From an uncultured Eubacteriales bacterium (lineage in GTDB: Bacteria > Bacillota > Clostridia > UBA1381 > UMGS1253): 64,000 nucleotides of DNA. The number at the start of each line of letters is the position of its first letter. Position 1 is the stretch's first letter. Both the position numbers and the translations under genes were made by a program. The stretch is taken from assembly GCA_902492065.1 (NCBI GenBank), contig CABUKE010000001.1:563817-627816 (forward strand). The letters are read 5' to 3'. This document shows, piece by piece, positions 41,701 to 49,062 of the stretch. The notes under the pieces are model-generated. The model ran no database searches and was not told the DNA's origin. It saw nothing but the letters and a program-made list of their open reading frames with translations.

Positions 41701-42269
41701 TAAACGGGCAAAACGATATTGCAGAGCGGTTCGGCGTTGTGCCGGAAGGGCTTGTATGGCCGTTTTCCACGCCGGATGGCAGAACGGATTACAATGAGCT
41801 TCTTGCCTATATCCATACACTGGGCGTCAAATATATCCGTCCGGTATATACGACGGGCGACTTTAATTTGCCGACAGACTGGTACGACTGGCGGCCTACG
41901 TGCCACCATGACGGTGCAAACAACTATCTTGATGCTTTCCTTGCGCTTCCGAACGAGGGCGTAGAAAATGTTGAAGATTTGAAGCTGTTTTATATCTGGG
42001 GCCATACGTATGAGTTTGACGAGGATAGGGAACCGGAAAACACAGGTAAGCTGCGCTGGGACGGTGTTGAGGTTCTGTGCCAGAAGCTCGGTGAGGCGGA
42101 TATCTGGAGTGCGACGAATTTGGAGATTTACAACTATGTAGAGGCGCTCAAGCTGTTGCAGGTTGATAAGGAGAAAAATCTGGTAACAAATCCGTCGGAC
42201 GTTGATTTATACATTCAGATTAATGGGATCAATACTATGGTTCCGGCCCATGGCGTTGCAGGTTTATAA
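38766..42269 (+). CDS. Large secreted protein with C-terminal polysaccharide deacetylase domain
   Basis: 1167 residues; AGGAGGGGGCATA ribosome site; signal peptide 1-29. It holds a LamG-like beta-sandwich (about 36-285), two small Ig-like repeats of the type LxSYxxxNRxIxYHGQTVAEVLDGLxLPSGATAKVV (about 290-455), a second LamG-like domain (about 465-670), a third related Ig-like repeat, a beta-rich linker, and near 885-1110 a CE4/NodB polysaccharide deacetylase. CE4 metal motif: LSFDDLN (Asp-Asp) and VANHTRNHLQL (HxxxH). The third motif is WPFSTPDGR, not the usual RxPxG. It probably removes acetyl groups from a beta-linked glycan outside the cell. Confidence 0.85.
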   Translation: MKRRFRKGIALALALCMAMSVFTGTVFAVTGTAEKQVTFQEGFDERGSISKTGFNNMANTPVKGNAEHEPYLSFYNWKAATGVFGKSADDIALQFISQWENQDLSIPANNAVSGWNYPTNPWTQHNMGVKELAESDRVHISFEYAREGGSSSAYMQFRTYTNTDGSKVKQDNNFFSIKSTNSTGETVSMFGETVEMTFGAWHQFDYIIYPKYNTGTADSPVYAVAADLYFDGECLAEKKIIYEGLYLTGIDGVRVTYDPRKVGGVYPLTNTYIDNYSHEVFTADDTAPVIAKTELKHTDATLDSYIDNENRRIDYHGQTVAEVLDGLQLPSGATAKVVDKSGSELAGTEPLMDCYVQITKSYGAGYYGGHDYYSVRNMKRLLTGSSMVEIDFDTNTIPDVYLYTMVGELLDSFTLEEGATAKVVNASGGDVDRSADVAAGMKVVVTKDTESETYTFGTVHGKAVDFDFDGWSNKYYYNSPTNNYNGTWFGGSPLKDDAGVKPEDVAYVEYVEEPGRGTVMHVYSNSDYTRDYTHMNIFCNAPTAAELGTKFVMEMSAKVGEGSKIASQVKYTTKADPNTANFLNPINFTERQITVMNTIVKEDCVQGNWYDVKAYCDTATGRLVVFVDGEKVFDGTNTVVENFNAFTDTRIIQHYCVKDKIQESWVDDFRIYGVGGLTDSFLATMDTKLTSNVLTVEGSYINGYAGMSAQQLLDAVSVSADASKTVYTADGQTAVSGDTPVEKGMLVAVVSPDGNGKKNYILDVADAVIGDIMYKSNGVMTNGKFAEGSFEASVTINNYLTSGTPLALVVAQYENDELIKIAVEEATITQKGEATVTASMDVEKSEGTTMSLMLLDGLGDIRPLKKAVKLTPFSSDQIETVAMLYPGYVSKAVTLSFDDLNPVQDKRFIEILNKNGLKATFNLKTANFINKPESVQESYVEMYQGHEVANHTRNHLQLRETDPSSPDYLTLQECKDEILNGQNDIAERFGVVPEGLVWPFSTPDGRTDYNELLAYIHTLGVKYIRPVYTTGDFNLPTDWYDWRPTCHHDGANNYLDAFLALPNEGVENVEDLKLFYIWGHTYEFDEDREPENTGKLRWDGVEVLCQKLGEADIWSATNLEIYNYVEALKLLQVDKEKNLVTNPSDVDLYIQINGINTMVPAHGVAGL

Positions 42270-42280
42270 GAATTGAGAAC

Positions 42281-42317
42281 AAAAATGCAGGCGGTGAATA
42301 TCCGCCTGCTTTTTGCT
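42281..42317. terminator. Bidirectional terminator
   Basis: GCAGGCGG / CCGCCTGC stem with A-run before and T-run after, between the deacetylase (+) and the end of the pst-pho operon (-). Confidence 0.85.
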
Positions 42318-42320
42318 TAT

Positions 42321-43991
42321 TTATAGAGGAAATACAATCCGAATCGTCGTACCTTTTCCAAGCTCGCTCTCTATACTAATCGCCGCGTGGTGCAGCTCTG
42401 CAATATGTTTGACAATAGAAAGCCCGAGCCCGGTTCCGCCGGTCTTTTTGGAGTGGCTCTTGTCAACCCGGAAGAACCGTTCAAATATTCGTTCGTGGTA
42501 CTTTTTATCAATCCCAATTCCTGTATCCTTTACCTCCAACACTTTTCCGGCATCATTTTGGTATAAATCAACTTGAACCTGCCCGCCCTCTGCATTGTAC
42601 TTTATCGCATTTTCACACAAGTTGTATATCAGCTCGGAAAGCATACTGCTATTGCCCTTTACCTGAATATCGTCCGCGTTTACAACTGTCTGGATTTCCT
42701 TTTCTGCAATTTGCCGGGAGAGAATATCCAATGTTTCTGTGATGAGCAATTTTAGATTTACTGTTTCAAAGCTTTCTTCGTCGTGGATATTTTCGTCCAA
42801 TTTTGAAAGCTTGATAATATCATCAATAAGCGTCAGCAGCCGCAGCGACTCCTTTTGAATCTTCTGTGCAAACATGCCGACGTCGTCAGCTTTGACCATC
42901 CCGCTTGCAATCATTTCTGCGTAACCAGATATCGAGGTAAGCGGTGTTTTCAGCTCATGGGAAACATTTGCGCTAAACTCCCGGCGGATTTTTTCCGCTG
43001 TATATTTGTCGTTGATATCAACCATAAACAGGATAACGCCGTTCATTTCTTCGTTTTCGTAGACCGGATTACAGTAGAGACGGTATACGCGCCCGCCAAA
43101 CTCATGGATGATATTGCGGCTCTCCCCGCTTAGGGCGCCGGATACGCAGTCATTGATTTTCAAATCGCGGGAAACATTGAGAAAGCTTTTGCCAAGCACG
43201 GCAGAAGCCTTTGTTCCAAATATTTTTGCCGCATTTTTGTTCAGCGACAAAATCAGCGCGTTTTTATCAAGGATGATAAGTCCTTCCTGCATATTCTGCG
43301 TAATGACGTTGATGCGGTTTTTCTGCTGTGTAATCTCTGCAACCTGCCGCATAATCTGGGCATTTTGGTCCGCTATATGGGATACAAACGGAGTAAGTTC
43401 TCCGTATATTACGCTGTTTTCCGGATGGACGAAGTCAATGGCGTTGATGGGGGCAACAATATTCTTTGTCAATTTTGCCGCTGCAAATAAAGCGACAAGC
43501 AGCAACAGAATCAATAGGCGAATCAGCAACGGGATTATGTCGAAAAACATCTGGTAAATGCTTCCTGTTTCGCTGGACAACCGCAAAATATGCCCGTTGT
43601 CCAGCCGCTGTGCGTAGTAAAACTGCTCTGTACCCAGCGTGTTGGACATCCGTATCGCTTCACCGTATCCGCGCTCGCGCGCAAGCTGAATTTCCGGCCG
43701 GGCGGCATGGTTTTCGATGCTGTGGGGCGCAGTGCTGTCATAGAGAACTGTTCCATCTAAGTCAACCAGCGTAAACCGATTTCCAATTTCAGCGGCGTTA
43801 AATGTCCGGATATAAGAGACATCATCCTCTGCATTATTCAGGCACTGTGCAAGTATCTTTGTTTCAGAGCGGAGCTGTTCCTGTATTTGTGCGTTAAACT
43901 GCTCATAGCACCCCGACAAAACCAATGCAGCTGAGAGAAACAGCACTGCAACAGTTAGAAGGCTCATGCTGAGGTTTATTTTCCGTTTCAT
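42321..43991 (-). CDS. phoR: PhoR-like sensor histidine kinase
   Basis: The start at 43991 (MKRKINLSMSLLTV) has GGAGGCTGAC upstream and lies 1 bp after the response regulator stop region. 556 residues: first membrane helix (8-27), extracellular domain (about 28-160), second helix (LIRLLILLLLVALFAAA), a linker, a PAS domain (about 240-345, MQEGLIILDKNALILSLNKNAAKIFG), HisKA with FSANVSHELKTPLTSISGYAEMI, and HATPase with NLCENAIKYNAEGG, VKDTGIGIDKKYHERIFERFF and TGGTGLGLSIVKHIAELH. The arrangement matches PhoR, which signals phosphate limitation. Last gene of the pst-pho operon. Confidence 0.9.
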   Translation of the reverse strand: MKRKINLSMSLLTVAVLFLSAALVLSGCYEQFNAQIQEQLRSETKILAQCLNNAEDDVSYIRTFNAAEIGNRFTLVDLDGTVLYDSTAPHSIENHAARPEIQLARERGYGEAIRMSNTLGTEQFYYAQRLDNGHILRLSSETGSIYQMFFDIIPLLIRLLILLLLVALFAAAKLTKNIVAPINAIDFVHPENSVIYGELTPFVSHIADQNAQIMRQVAEITQQKNRINVITQNMQEGLIILDKNALILSLNKNAAKIFGTKASAVLGKSFLNVSRDLKINDCVSGALSGESRNIIHEFGGRVYRLYCNPVYENEEMNGVILFMVDINDKYTAEKIRREFSANVSHELKTPLTSISGYAEMIASGMVKADDVGMFAQKIQKESLRLLTLIDDIIKLSKLDENIHDEESFETVNLKLLITETLDILSRQIAEKEIQTVVNADDIQVKGNSSMLSELIYNLCENAIKYNAEGGQVQVDLYQNDAGKVLEVKDTGIGIDKKYHERIFERFFRVDKSHSKKTGGTGLGLSIVKHIAELHHAAISIESELGKGTTIRIVFPL

Positions 43992-43992
43992 G

Positions 43993-44673
43993 TCAGCCTC
44001 CAATCTTGTAGCCGATGTTGCGGGCTGTTTCGATATAGCGGCCGCATTCTCCCAGCTTGTGGCGCAAGGAGCGGATATGTACGTCCACTGTGCGGGTTTC
44101 TCCTTCAAAATCAAAGCCCCAAACCACATTCATAATTTTATCACGCGACAGGACAATGCCGCAGTTTTTCACCAAATAAGAAAGCAGCTCAAATTCTTTG
44201 TAGGTCAGGTAGATTTTTTCTCCATTTACGGTAACTTCGCGCTTCTTTGTATCAATCGTAATTTCCTTATAAGTGAGAATTGCATCCTTTTCTGTATCGT
44301 TCTTTTCATAGCGGCGGAGCACCGCTTTGATACGCGAAAGCAGCTCGACCACGGAAAACGGCTTTGTGATATAGTCGTCCGCGCCGCTGTCAAGCCCCTT
44401 TACCTTATCGTACTCGAGGGACTTGGCAGTCAGCATGATGACCGGAATGTCGCTCGTGTCCGAATCCTGCCGAAGCTGCTTCAAAATCGCATAGCCGTCC
44501 TTGCCCGGCAACATAATGTCGAGCAGAATCAGGGAGGGAAGGCTGGTTTTTAGCGCAGAAAACAGCTTGTCAGCGTTTTCAAACCCGTGAGCCTCAAACC
44601 CGCCCGCATTTAAAGCATATACGGTCAACTCCCGGATGCTTTCGTCGTCTTCTACACAAAAAATCTTTTTCAT
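43993..44673 (-). CDS. phoP: PhoB/PhoP-like response regulator
   Basis: The start at 44673 (MKKIFCVEDDESIREL) follows TTGGAGGGACGG. 226 residues: receiver with Asp pair near 9-10, phospho-acceptor in LLDIMLPGKDGY (about 53), switch Thr in IMLTAKS, Lys in YITKPFSV; C-terminal winged helix with YLTYKEFELLSYLVKN and TVDVHIRSLRHKLGE. It probably binds the PHO box upstream of pstS. Same strand and tightly linked to the kinase downstream and phoU upstream. Named phoP by Gram-positive convention; phoB would be equally fair. Confidence 0.9.
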   Translation of the reverse strand: MKKIFCVEDDESIRELTVYALNAGGFEAHGFENADKLFSALKTSLPSLILLDIMLPGKDGYAILKQLRQDSDTSDIPVIMLTAKSLEYDKVKGLDSGADDYITKPFSVVELLSRIKAVLRRYEKNDTEKDAILTYKEITIDTKKREVTVNGEKIYLTYKEFELLSYLVKNCGIVLSRDKIMNVVWGFDFEGETRTVDVHIRSLRHKLGECGRYIETARNIGYKIGG

Positions 44674-44693
44674 GTCCGTCCCTCCAATCAAAA

Positions 44694-45341
44694 TCAGTAA
44701 TTTTTGTGGGTTCCTGTAATGGAAAAGACAACCCATTCGGCAATATTTGTCGCGTGGTCGCCAATACGCTCAAAATACTTCGCAATCATGATAAGGTCGA
44801 TGGCCTGCTCGCCGTCGTTTACGTTGTCCACCAAATGTTTAATCAGGCTGTCTTTCACCATGTCAAACAGATTGTCAACCGTATCGTCGCACTTGATGAC
44901 GCTGTAGGCGAGGTTGAGGTCCTTTTTTACAAAGGCGTCAATGCTGTCATTCACCATTTGAATCGTCGTCTGCGCCATGGCGCGAATATACTTTGGAATC
45001 TTGACCTTTTTGGACTTCGCAAGCTGTATCGTAATTTCCGCAATGTCGGCGGCCTGGTCGCCGATACGCTCCATGTCGGTAATCATTTTCAGCGCGGAGG
45101 AAATCAGCCGCAAATCCCTTGCGACCGGCTGCTGCTGTAACAAAAGCTTCAGACACAGCGACTCGATTTCCTTTTCCGCCTGGTCAATTTCCGTATCAAA
45201 ATCAATTGCTTTATTTGCTGTTTCAATTTCCTGTTCGTTGAGCGCGCTGACGGCATTCGCAATTGCGGATTCAATAAGCGCGCCCATCTGTATCAATTTA
45301 TCGTTCAGATCCAGTAACTGTTCGTCAAATTTGTTTCTCAT
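44694..45341 (-). CDS. phoU: Phosphate signalling protein PhoU
   Basis: 215 residues in two three-helix bundles. Repeat motifs with metal-binding acidic residues are visible in both halves: DTEIDQAEKEIESLCLKLL with RDLRLISSALKMITDMERIGDQAADIAE, and KCDDTVDNLFDMVKDSL with LIMIAKYFERIGDHATNIAEWV. PhoU links the PstSCAB transporter state to PhoR. It lies 4 bp after pstB. The GGAGG site is 12 nt from the chosen ATG, a little far, but the only earlier in-frame starts overlap that site. Confidence 0.94.
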   Translation of the reverse strand: MRNKFDEQLLDLNDKLIQMGALIESAIANAVSALNEQEIETANKAIDFDTEIDQAEKEIESLCLKLLLQQQPVARDLRLISSALKMITDMERIGDQAADIAEITIQLAKSKKVKIPKYIRAMAQTTIQMVNDSIDAFVKKDLNLAYSVIKCDDTVDNLFDMVKDSLIKHLVDNVNDGEQAIDLIMIAKYFERIGDHATNIAEWVVFSITGTHKNY

Positions 45342-45345
45342 AATA

Positions 45346-46095
45346 TCATCCAAACCTCCCGGTAATGTAGTCCTCTGTCCGCTTATCCTGTGGCAAGGAG
45401 AACAGCTTTTCCGTTTCTCCAAACTCCACAACTTCACCGTGCAGGAAAAAGGCGGTTTTATCGGAGATTCTTGTTGCCTGCTGCATGTTATGTGTTACGA
45501 TAACAATAGTATACCTTTTTTTCAGCTCGCTGACAAGGTCTTCTATTTTAGAAGTGGAAATTGGGTCGAGGGCGGAGGTCGGTTCGTCCATCAAAAGCAC
45601 CTCCGGCTCAACTGCCAGTGCGCGCGCAATGCAGAGCCGCTGCTGCTGTCCGCCGGAGAGGCCGAGCGCGCTCTTTTTAAGCCTGTCTTTCGTTTCGTCC
45701 CAGATTGCCGCCTGCGTAAGAGAACGCTCCACGATTTCATTGAGCTTGAATTTTGAGTGAATGCCGTGCGTGCGCGGGCCATAGGCAATGTTGTCGTAAA
45801 TGCTCATTGGAAAGGGATTCGGCTTTTGAAACACCATGCCGACCTTTTTCCGCAGCAGATTTACGTCCATTCCCTTAAAGATTGTCTGCCCGTCAAGTGT
45901 AATGTCGCCCGTGATTTTACACCCCTCCACGAGGTCGTTCATCCGGTTGATTGACTTTAAAAGCGTAGATTTTCCGCAGCCGGACGGCCCGATAAACGCG
46001 GTGATTTCGTTTTCTTCTATGTCCATATTAATTTTTTTCAGCGCCTGAAAGCTTCCGTAAAACAAATCCACGTCGCTGATTTTTATTTTTACCAT
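45346..46095 (-). CDS. pstB: Phosphate ABC transporter ATPase
   Basis: 249 residues. Walker A FIGPSGCGKSTLLKSINRMND (PstB-specific extension NRMND), Q-loop MVFQKPNPFPMSIYDNIAYGPR, signature LGLSGGQQQRLCIARALA, Walker B VLLMDEPTSALDP and H-loop VTHNMQQA. Energises phosphate import with PstA and PstC. AAGGATGATCTGAG lies before the ATG; pstA ends six bases upstream. Confidence 0.96.
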   Translation of the reverse strand: MVKIKISDVDLFYGSFQALKKINMDIEENEITAFIGPSGCGKSTLLKSINRMNDLVEGCKITGDITLDGQTIFKGMDVNLLRKKVGMVFQKPNPFPMSIYDNIAYGPRTHGIHSKFKLNEIVERSLTQAAIWDETKDRLKKSALGLSGGQQQRLCIARALAVEPEVLLMDEPTSALDPISTSKIEDLVSELKKRYTIVIVTHNMQQATRISDKTAFFLHGEVVEFGETEKLFSLPQDKRTEDYITGRFG

Positions 46096-46101
46096 CTCAG
46101 A

Positions 46102-46944
46102 TCATCCTTTCGTAAGTCTTTTCGCGAGCACCGCAGACAGCGTGTTAATCAGAAGCACAACAATCAGCAGAATGACTGCGGTTGCATAGGACTGGTCCAT
46201 ATGGAGTCCCTCGCCCGACAGCGCCCACATGTGGATTGCCAGCGTCCGGCCCGAGTCCATGACACTTTGCGCCATTTCCGCAACGGTGCCGGAGGTGTAA
46301 ATCAGAGCGGCGGTTTCGCCGCAGATTCTGCCGATTGCAAGGATGACGCCTGCCATTATACCGGACATGGCCGACGGAAGGACGACCTTCCACACGGTGC
46401 GGAGCCTGCCGGCCCCCATGCCGAAGCTTGCCTCCCGATAGGAGTCGGGGACGGCCTTGAGCGCCTCCTCCGTGGTACGCATAATCAACGGAAGAATCAT
46501 AATGGCCAGCGTCAGCGACCCAGATAGAAGCGAGTAGCCGAAGCCGAGCGTCGTGACGAAAAACAACATGCCAAACAGGCCGTATACGATGGACGGGATG
46601 CCGGCGAGCGTTTCTGTTGTCACACGGACTAGCTTCACAAGCTTGTTGCCGCGGTTTGCGTACTCAACCAGATAAATCGCAGAACATATTCCGAGTGGAA
46701 CGGCGAACAGCAGCGACAGCAGCGTTGTTGTAATCGTGTTGATAATTGCCGGCATCATGGAAACATTCTCCGTGTTGTATTCAAACTCGAACAATTGCGG
46801 CGTGAGGTAGGGGATACCCTTCACCAATATGTAGCCAATGATGAAAATCAGCACTGCGAACGTGACCACAGCCGAAAAGTAGGTAAAATATTTGTAGAAG
46901 AGGGACAGGGGACTCCGGTATGCCCGCTCCTTTTTTCGTTTCAT
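46102..46944 (-). CDS. pstA: Phosphate ABC transporter permease PstA
   Basis: 280 residues from ATG 46944; TTG at 46947 and a TTG 27 bases earlier are also in frame, with GGAGG 8-11 nt upstream of the TTG/ATG pair. Six membrane helices with the binding-protein-dependent permease loop EEALKAVPDSYREASFGMGAGRLRTVWKVVLP, which docks on PstB. Other family features are IVYGLFGMLFFVTTLGFGYS and GRICGETAALIYTSG. The order pstC-pstA-pstB is conserved. Confidence 0.95.
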   Translation of the reverse strand: MKRKKERAYRSPLSLFYKYFTYFSAVVTFAVLIFIIGYILVKGIPYLTPQLFEFEYNTENVSMMPAIINTITTTLLSLLFAVPLGICSAIYLVEYANRGNKLVKLVRVTTETLAGIPSIVYGLFGMLFFVTTLGFGYSLLSGSLTLAIMILPLIMRTTEEALKAVPDSYREASFGMGAGRLRTVWKVVLPSAMSGIMAGVILAIGRICGETAALIYTSGTVAEMAQSVMDSGRTLAIHMWALSGEGLHMDQSYATAVILLIVVLLINTLSAVLAKRLTKG

Positions 46945-46977
46945 CAAGATGGTTTCCTCCAGTCTTTCCAAGTTGGC

Positions 46978-47829
46978 TCAGTCTTTCTTTTTTATGAGCG
47001 AGAAAGATATGTTGATAATCAAAATGAATACGAACAGAACAACGCCTGTCGCAATCAGCGCCTCCCGGTGCAGGTCGGCCGCGTAACTCATTTCAAGTAC
47101 GATATTCGCGGTCAGCGTACGCACGCCCTTCAATATGTCGACTGGAATACGAGGCTGGTTGCCGCATATCATAATGACCGCCATAGTTTCGCCGATTGCG
47201 CGCCCTACGCCGAGGATGACCGCCGCAAAAATTGCCGATTTTGCAGCCGGTACGATTGTGAAAAATACGCTTCTCTCGTGCGTTGCACCCAGTGCGAGCG
47301 ACCCCTCGTAGTAACTGTCGGGGACGGCGCGCAGCGCCGACTCACTCACGCTGATAATGGTCGGCAGAATCATAATGCCGAGCAATATCGACGCGGTCAG
47401 AATACTGTTCCCGTCGCCGCCGAACACCTCTCGTACAAAGGGGACGAGGATAACCATACCGAAAAAGCCGTACACAACGGACGGAATCCCTGCCAGGAGT
47501 TCAACGGCCGGTTTTAATACACGGTAGAGTTTTTTGGGGCAAAATTTTGCCATATAAACTGCGGCAAAAATCCCGATTGGAACGCCGAAAATCAGCGCGC
47601 CTGCCGTAACATAAATGCTCCCCAAAATCATCGGAAAGATACCGAAGGAGGGGGGCGTATTGGTTGGGGACCAGTCCGTACCGAGCAAGAAGTCGAATAC
47701 GCCGATTTCTGCCATTGCGGGCAGGCCGTTTGCAAACAAAAACCAGCAGATGAGCAGAACGGCAAGGATAGAGGCCAAAGCACAGGTAAAGAACACGCCG
47801 TGCATGATTTTTTCTTTCAGTTTTGCCAT
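46978..47829 (-). CDS. pstC: Phosphate ABC transporter permease PstC
   Basis: 283 residues from ATG 47829, with AAGGAGTGTAG upstream. About six membrane helices. PstC features: FDFLLGTDWSPTNTPPSFGI after the first helix, PIGIFAAVYMAKFCPKK, ELLAGIPSVVYGFFGMVIL, and the ATPase-docking loop ESALRAVPDSYYEGSLALGATHERSVF. Pairs with PstA. A 98-bp gap to pstS contains a stable hairpin. Confidence 0.95.
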   Translation of the reverse strand: MAKLKEKIMHGVFFTCALASILAVLLICWFLFANGLPAMAEIGVFDFLLGTDWSPTNTPPSFGIFPMILGSIYVTAGALIFGVPIGIFAAVYMAKFCPKKLYRVLKPAVELLAGIPSVVYGFFGMVILVPFVREVFGGDGNSILTASILLGIMILPTIISVSESALRAVPDSYYEGSLALGATHERSVFFTIVPAAKSAIFAAVILGVGRAIGETMAVIMICGNQPRIPVDILKGVRTLTANIVLEMSYAADLHREALIATGVVLFVFILIINISFSLIKKKD

Positions 47830-47871
47830 AGATAAACTACACTCCTTTTCCAATTTTCTGCTGATATCGGC

Positions 47872-47898
47872 AAAGGGCTTGCCAATGCAAACCCTTTA
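47872..47898 (-). other. Intercistronic hairpin between pstS and pstC
   Basis: On the complement AAAGGGTTTGC pairs with GCAAGCCCTTT (one T-G pair) across an ATTG loop. No T-run follows, so it is more likely a processing or stabilising stem that keeps pstS mRNA above pstCAB levels than a full terminator. Confidence 0.55.
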
Positions 47899-47927
47899 CA
47901 CGAAGAAAATAGGAAGATGTATGAAAA

Positions 47928-48842
47928 TTAGTTGCTTGCTACACCGGACCACGTTGTTGTTGCGCCAGTATAAATACCTTTGATTTGGTCGCTTGTCAGG
48001 CCGTCGATTGTGTTTTCCGGATTTACGATGATTGCGATACCGTCGAGCGCAATCTGTGTGCCGGTCAGCTCAGCCTTTTCGCTGTCCTTCATCTCGCGGC
48101 TTGCCATACCAATGTCGAAGTTCCCGTCAATTGTGCCGGTCATGCCTGCCGTGGAGTCGTTCGTCTGGATTTCAATCTCTGCGCCGGGGTTGATTCCCAG
48201 ATACGCTTCCTTCAGCTCCTCCATCAGCGGAGATACCGAGGAGGAACCGCCAACTACGATTTTACCCGTTGAATTGTCTGAGGTAAAGCTTTCTGCATTT
48301 TCATCAACTTTAATATAATCGCCGGCAACGACTTCCTGGCCTTCTTTACTCATAATAAAATTGATAAAGTCCTTTGCTACACCGGTCGGCTCGCCCTTTG
48401 TTGCAATGTTAAACGGACGCGAAACCTTATATGTACCATTTTTAATATTATCTGCCGTAGCAGCGGCGCCGTCAACATCGAGCGCCTTTACCGTATCATT
48501 CAAAGAGCCGAGCGATACATAACCGATTGCATAAGGGTCGTTTGCAATGTTGGTGAGCATAACGTCCGTTTTGCTCGCAATGATAGCCTCTTTGGTGGTC
48601 ATGTCCTTTTTGTTGCCGCTTGCGTCCTTTTCCTCGACACCCATCAACTCGATGAACGCACCACGTGTGCCGGAGCCATCCTCACGGGATACGACTGTGA
48701 TTGCCTTTGATGTGTCAAATCCACTTGCTGACGCCGGGCTTGCCGACGGGTCGGAAGACGTTCCGTCCGTGCCACAGGAGGTGAGCATCAGAGCTACACA
48801 TACCGAAGCCGCAATGCCGATGATTGCTTTTTTTGCTTTCAT
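47928..48842 (-). CDS. pstS: Phosphate-binding lipoprotein PstS
   Basis: 304 residues. Lipoprotein signal peptide with lipobox LMLTSC (Cys about 24), then a short Ser/Ala/Pro linker. The type-2 periplasmic-binding fold has phosphate-contacting segments: TVVSREDGSGTRGAF (conserved SGT), LTNIANDPYAIGYVSLGS and VVGGSSSVSPLMEEL with ND STAGM. The two lobes appear in permuted order relative to the classic PstS (GSSSVSPLM in the second half), as in the Clostridium/Mycoplasma-type split. It binds inorganic phosphate outside the membrane for PstCAB. Confidence 0.93.
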   Translation of the reverse strand: MKAKKAIIGIAASVCVALMLTSCGTDGTSSDPSASPASASGFDTSKAITVVSREDGSGTRGAFIELMGVEEKDASGNKKDMTTKEAIIASKTDVMLTNIANDPYAIGYVSLGSLNDTVKALDVDGAAATADNIKNGTYKVSRPFNIATKGEPTGVAKDFINFIMSKEGQEVVAGDYIKVDENAESFTSDNSTGKIVVGGSSSVSPLMEELKEAYLGINPGAEIEIQTNDSTAGMTGTIDGNFDIGMASREMKDSEKAELTGTQIALDGIAIIVNPENTIDGLTSDQIKGIYTGATTTWSGVASN

Positions 48843-48905
48843 AATTTACAACCTCTTTCTTTTATTTTTATTCTTTTTGTCTACAAGTTAAGTGTAAAGG
48901 AATAA

Positions 48906-48944
48906 TGTAAAATCAAAAGCAAGCCAATGTTAAATCTGTGTAAA
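48906..48944 (-). promoter_or_regulatory. PHO box: four direct repeats upstream of pstS
   Basis: On the complement four hexamers TTTACA, TTAACA, TTGCTT and TTTACA occupy 48944-48939, 48933-48928, 48922-48917 and 48911-48906, spaced exactly 11 bp. This matches the Bacillus PhoP-binding TT(A/T/C)ACA repeats with 5-bp spacers. A fifth TTTACA at 48898-48893 is out of phase and may overlap the -10 region. The box lies 64 bp from the pstS start. It explains phosphate-starvation control by the two-component system at the end of the operon. Confidence 0.75.
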
Positions 48945-48976
48945 ATTGAACTTACTTTTAACAAACAGAAAATTTC

Positions 48977-49005
48977 TTGCTATAAGGAAGCAATTGGTGT
49001 ATAAT
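48977..49005 (+). promoter_or_regulatory. Promoter of ychF
   Basis: TTGCTA (48977-48982) and TATAAT (49000-49005), 17-bp spacing; divergent from pstS and only 32 bp from the PHO box. Confidence 0.65.
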
Positions 49006-49062
49006 GTAAAGTAGATTTTTAAATTTTTCAGGTATATTTATGCAGAAAGGTTGAATATATAA

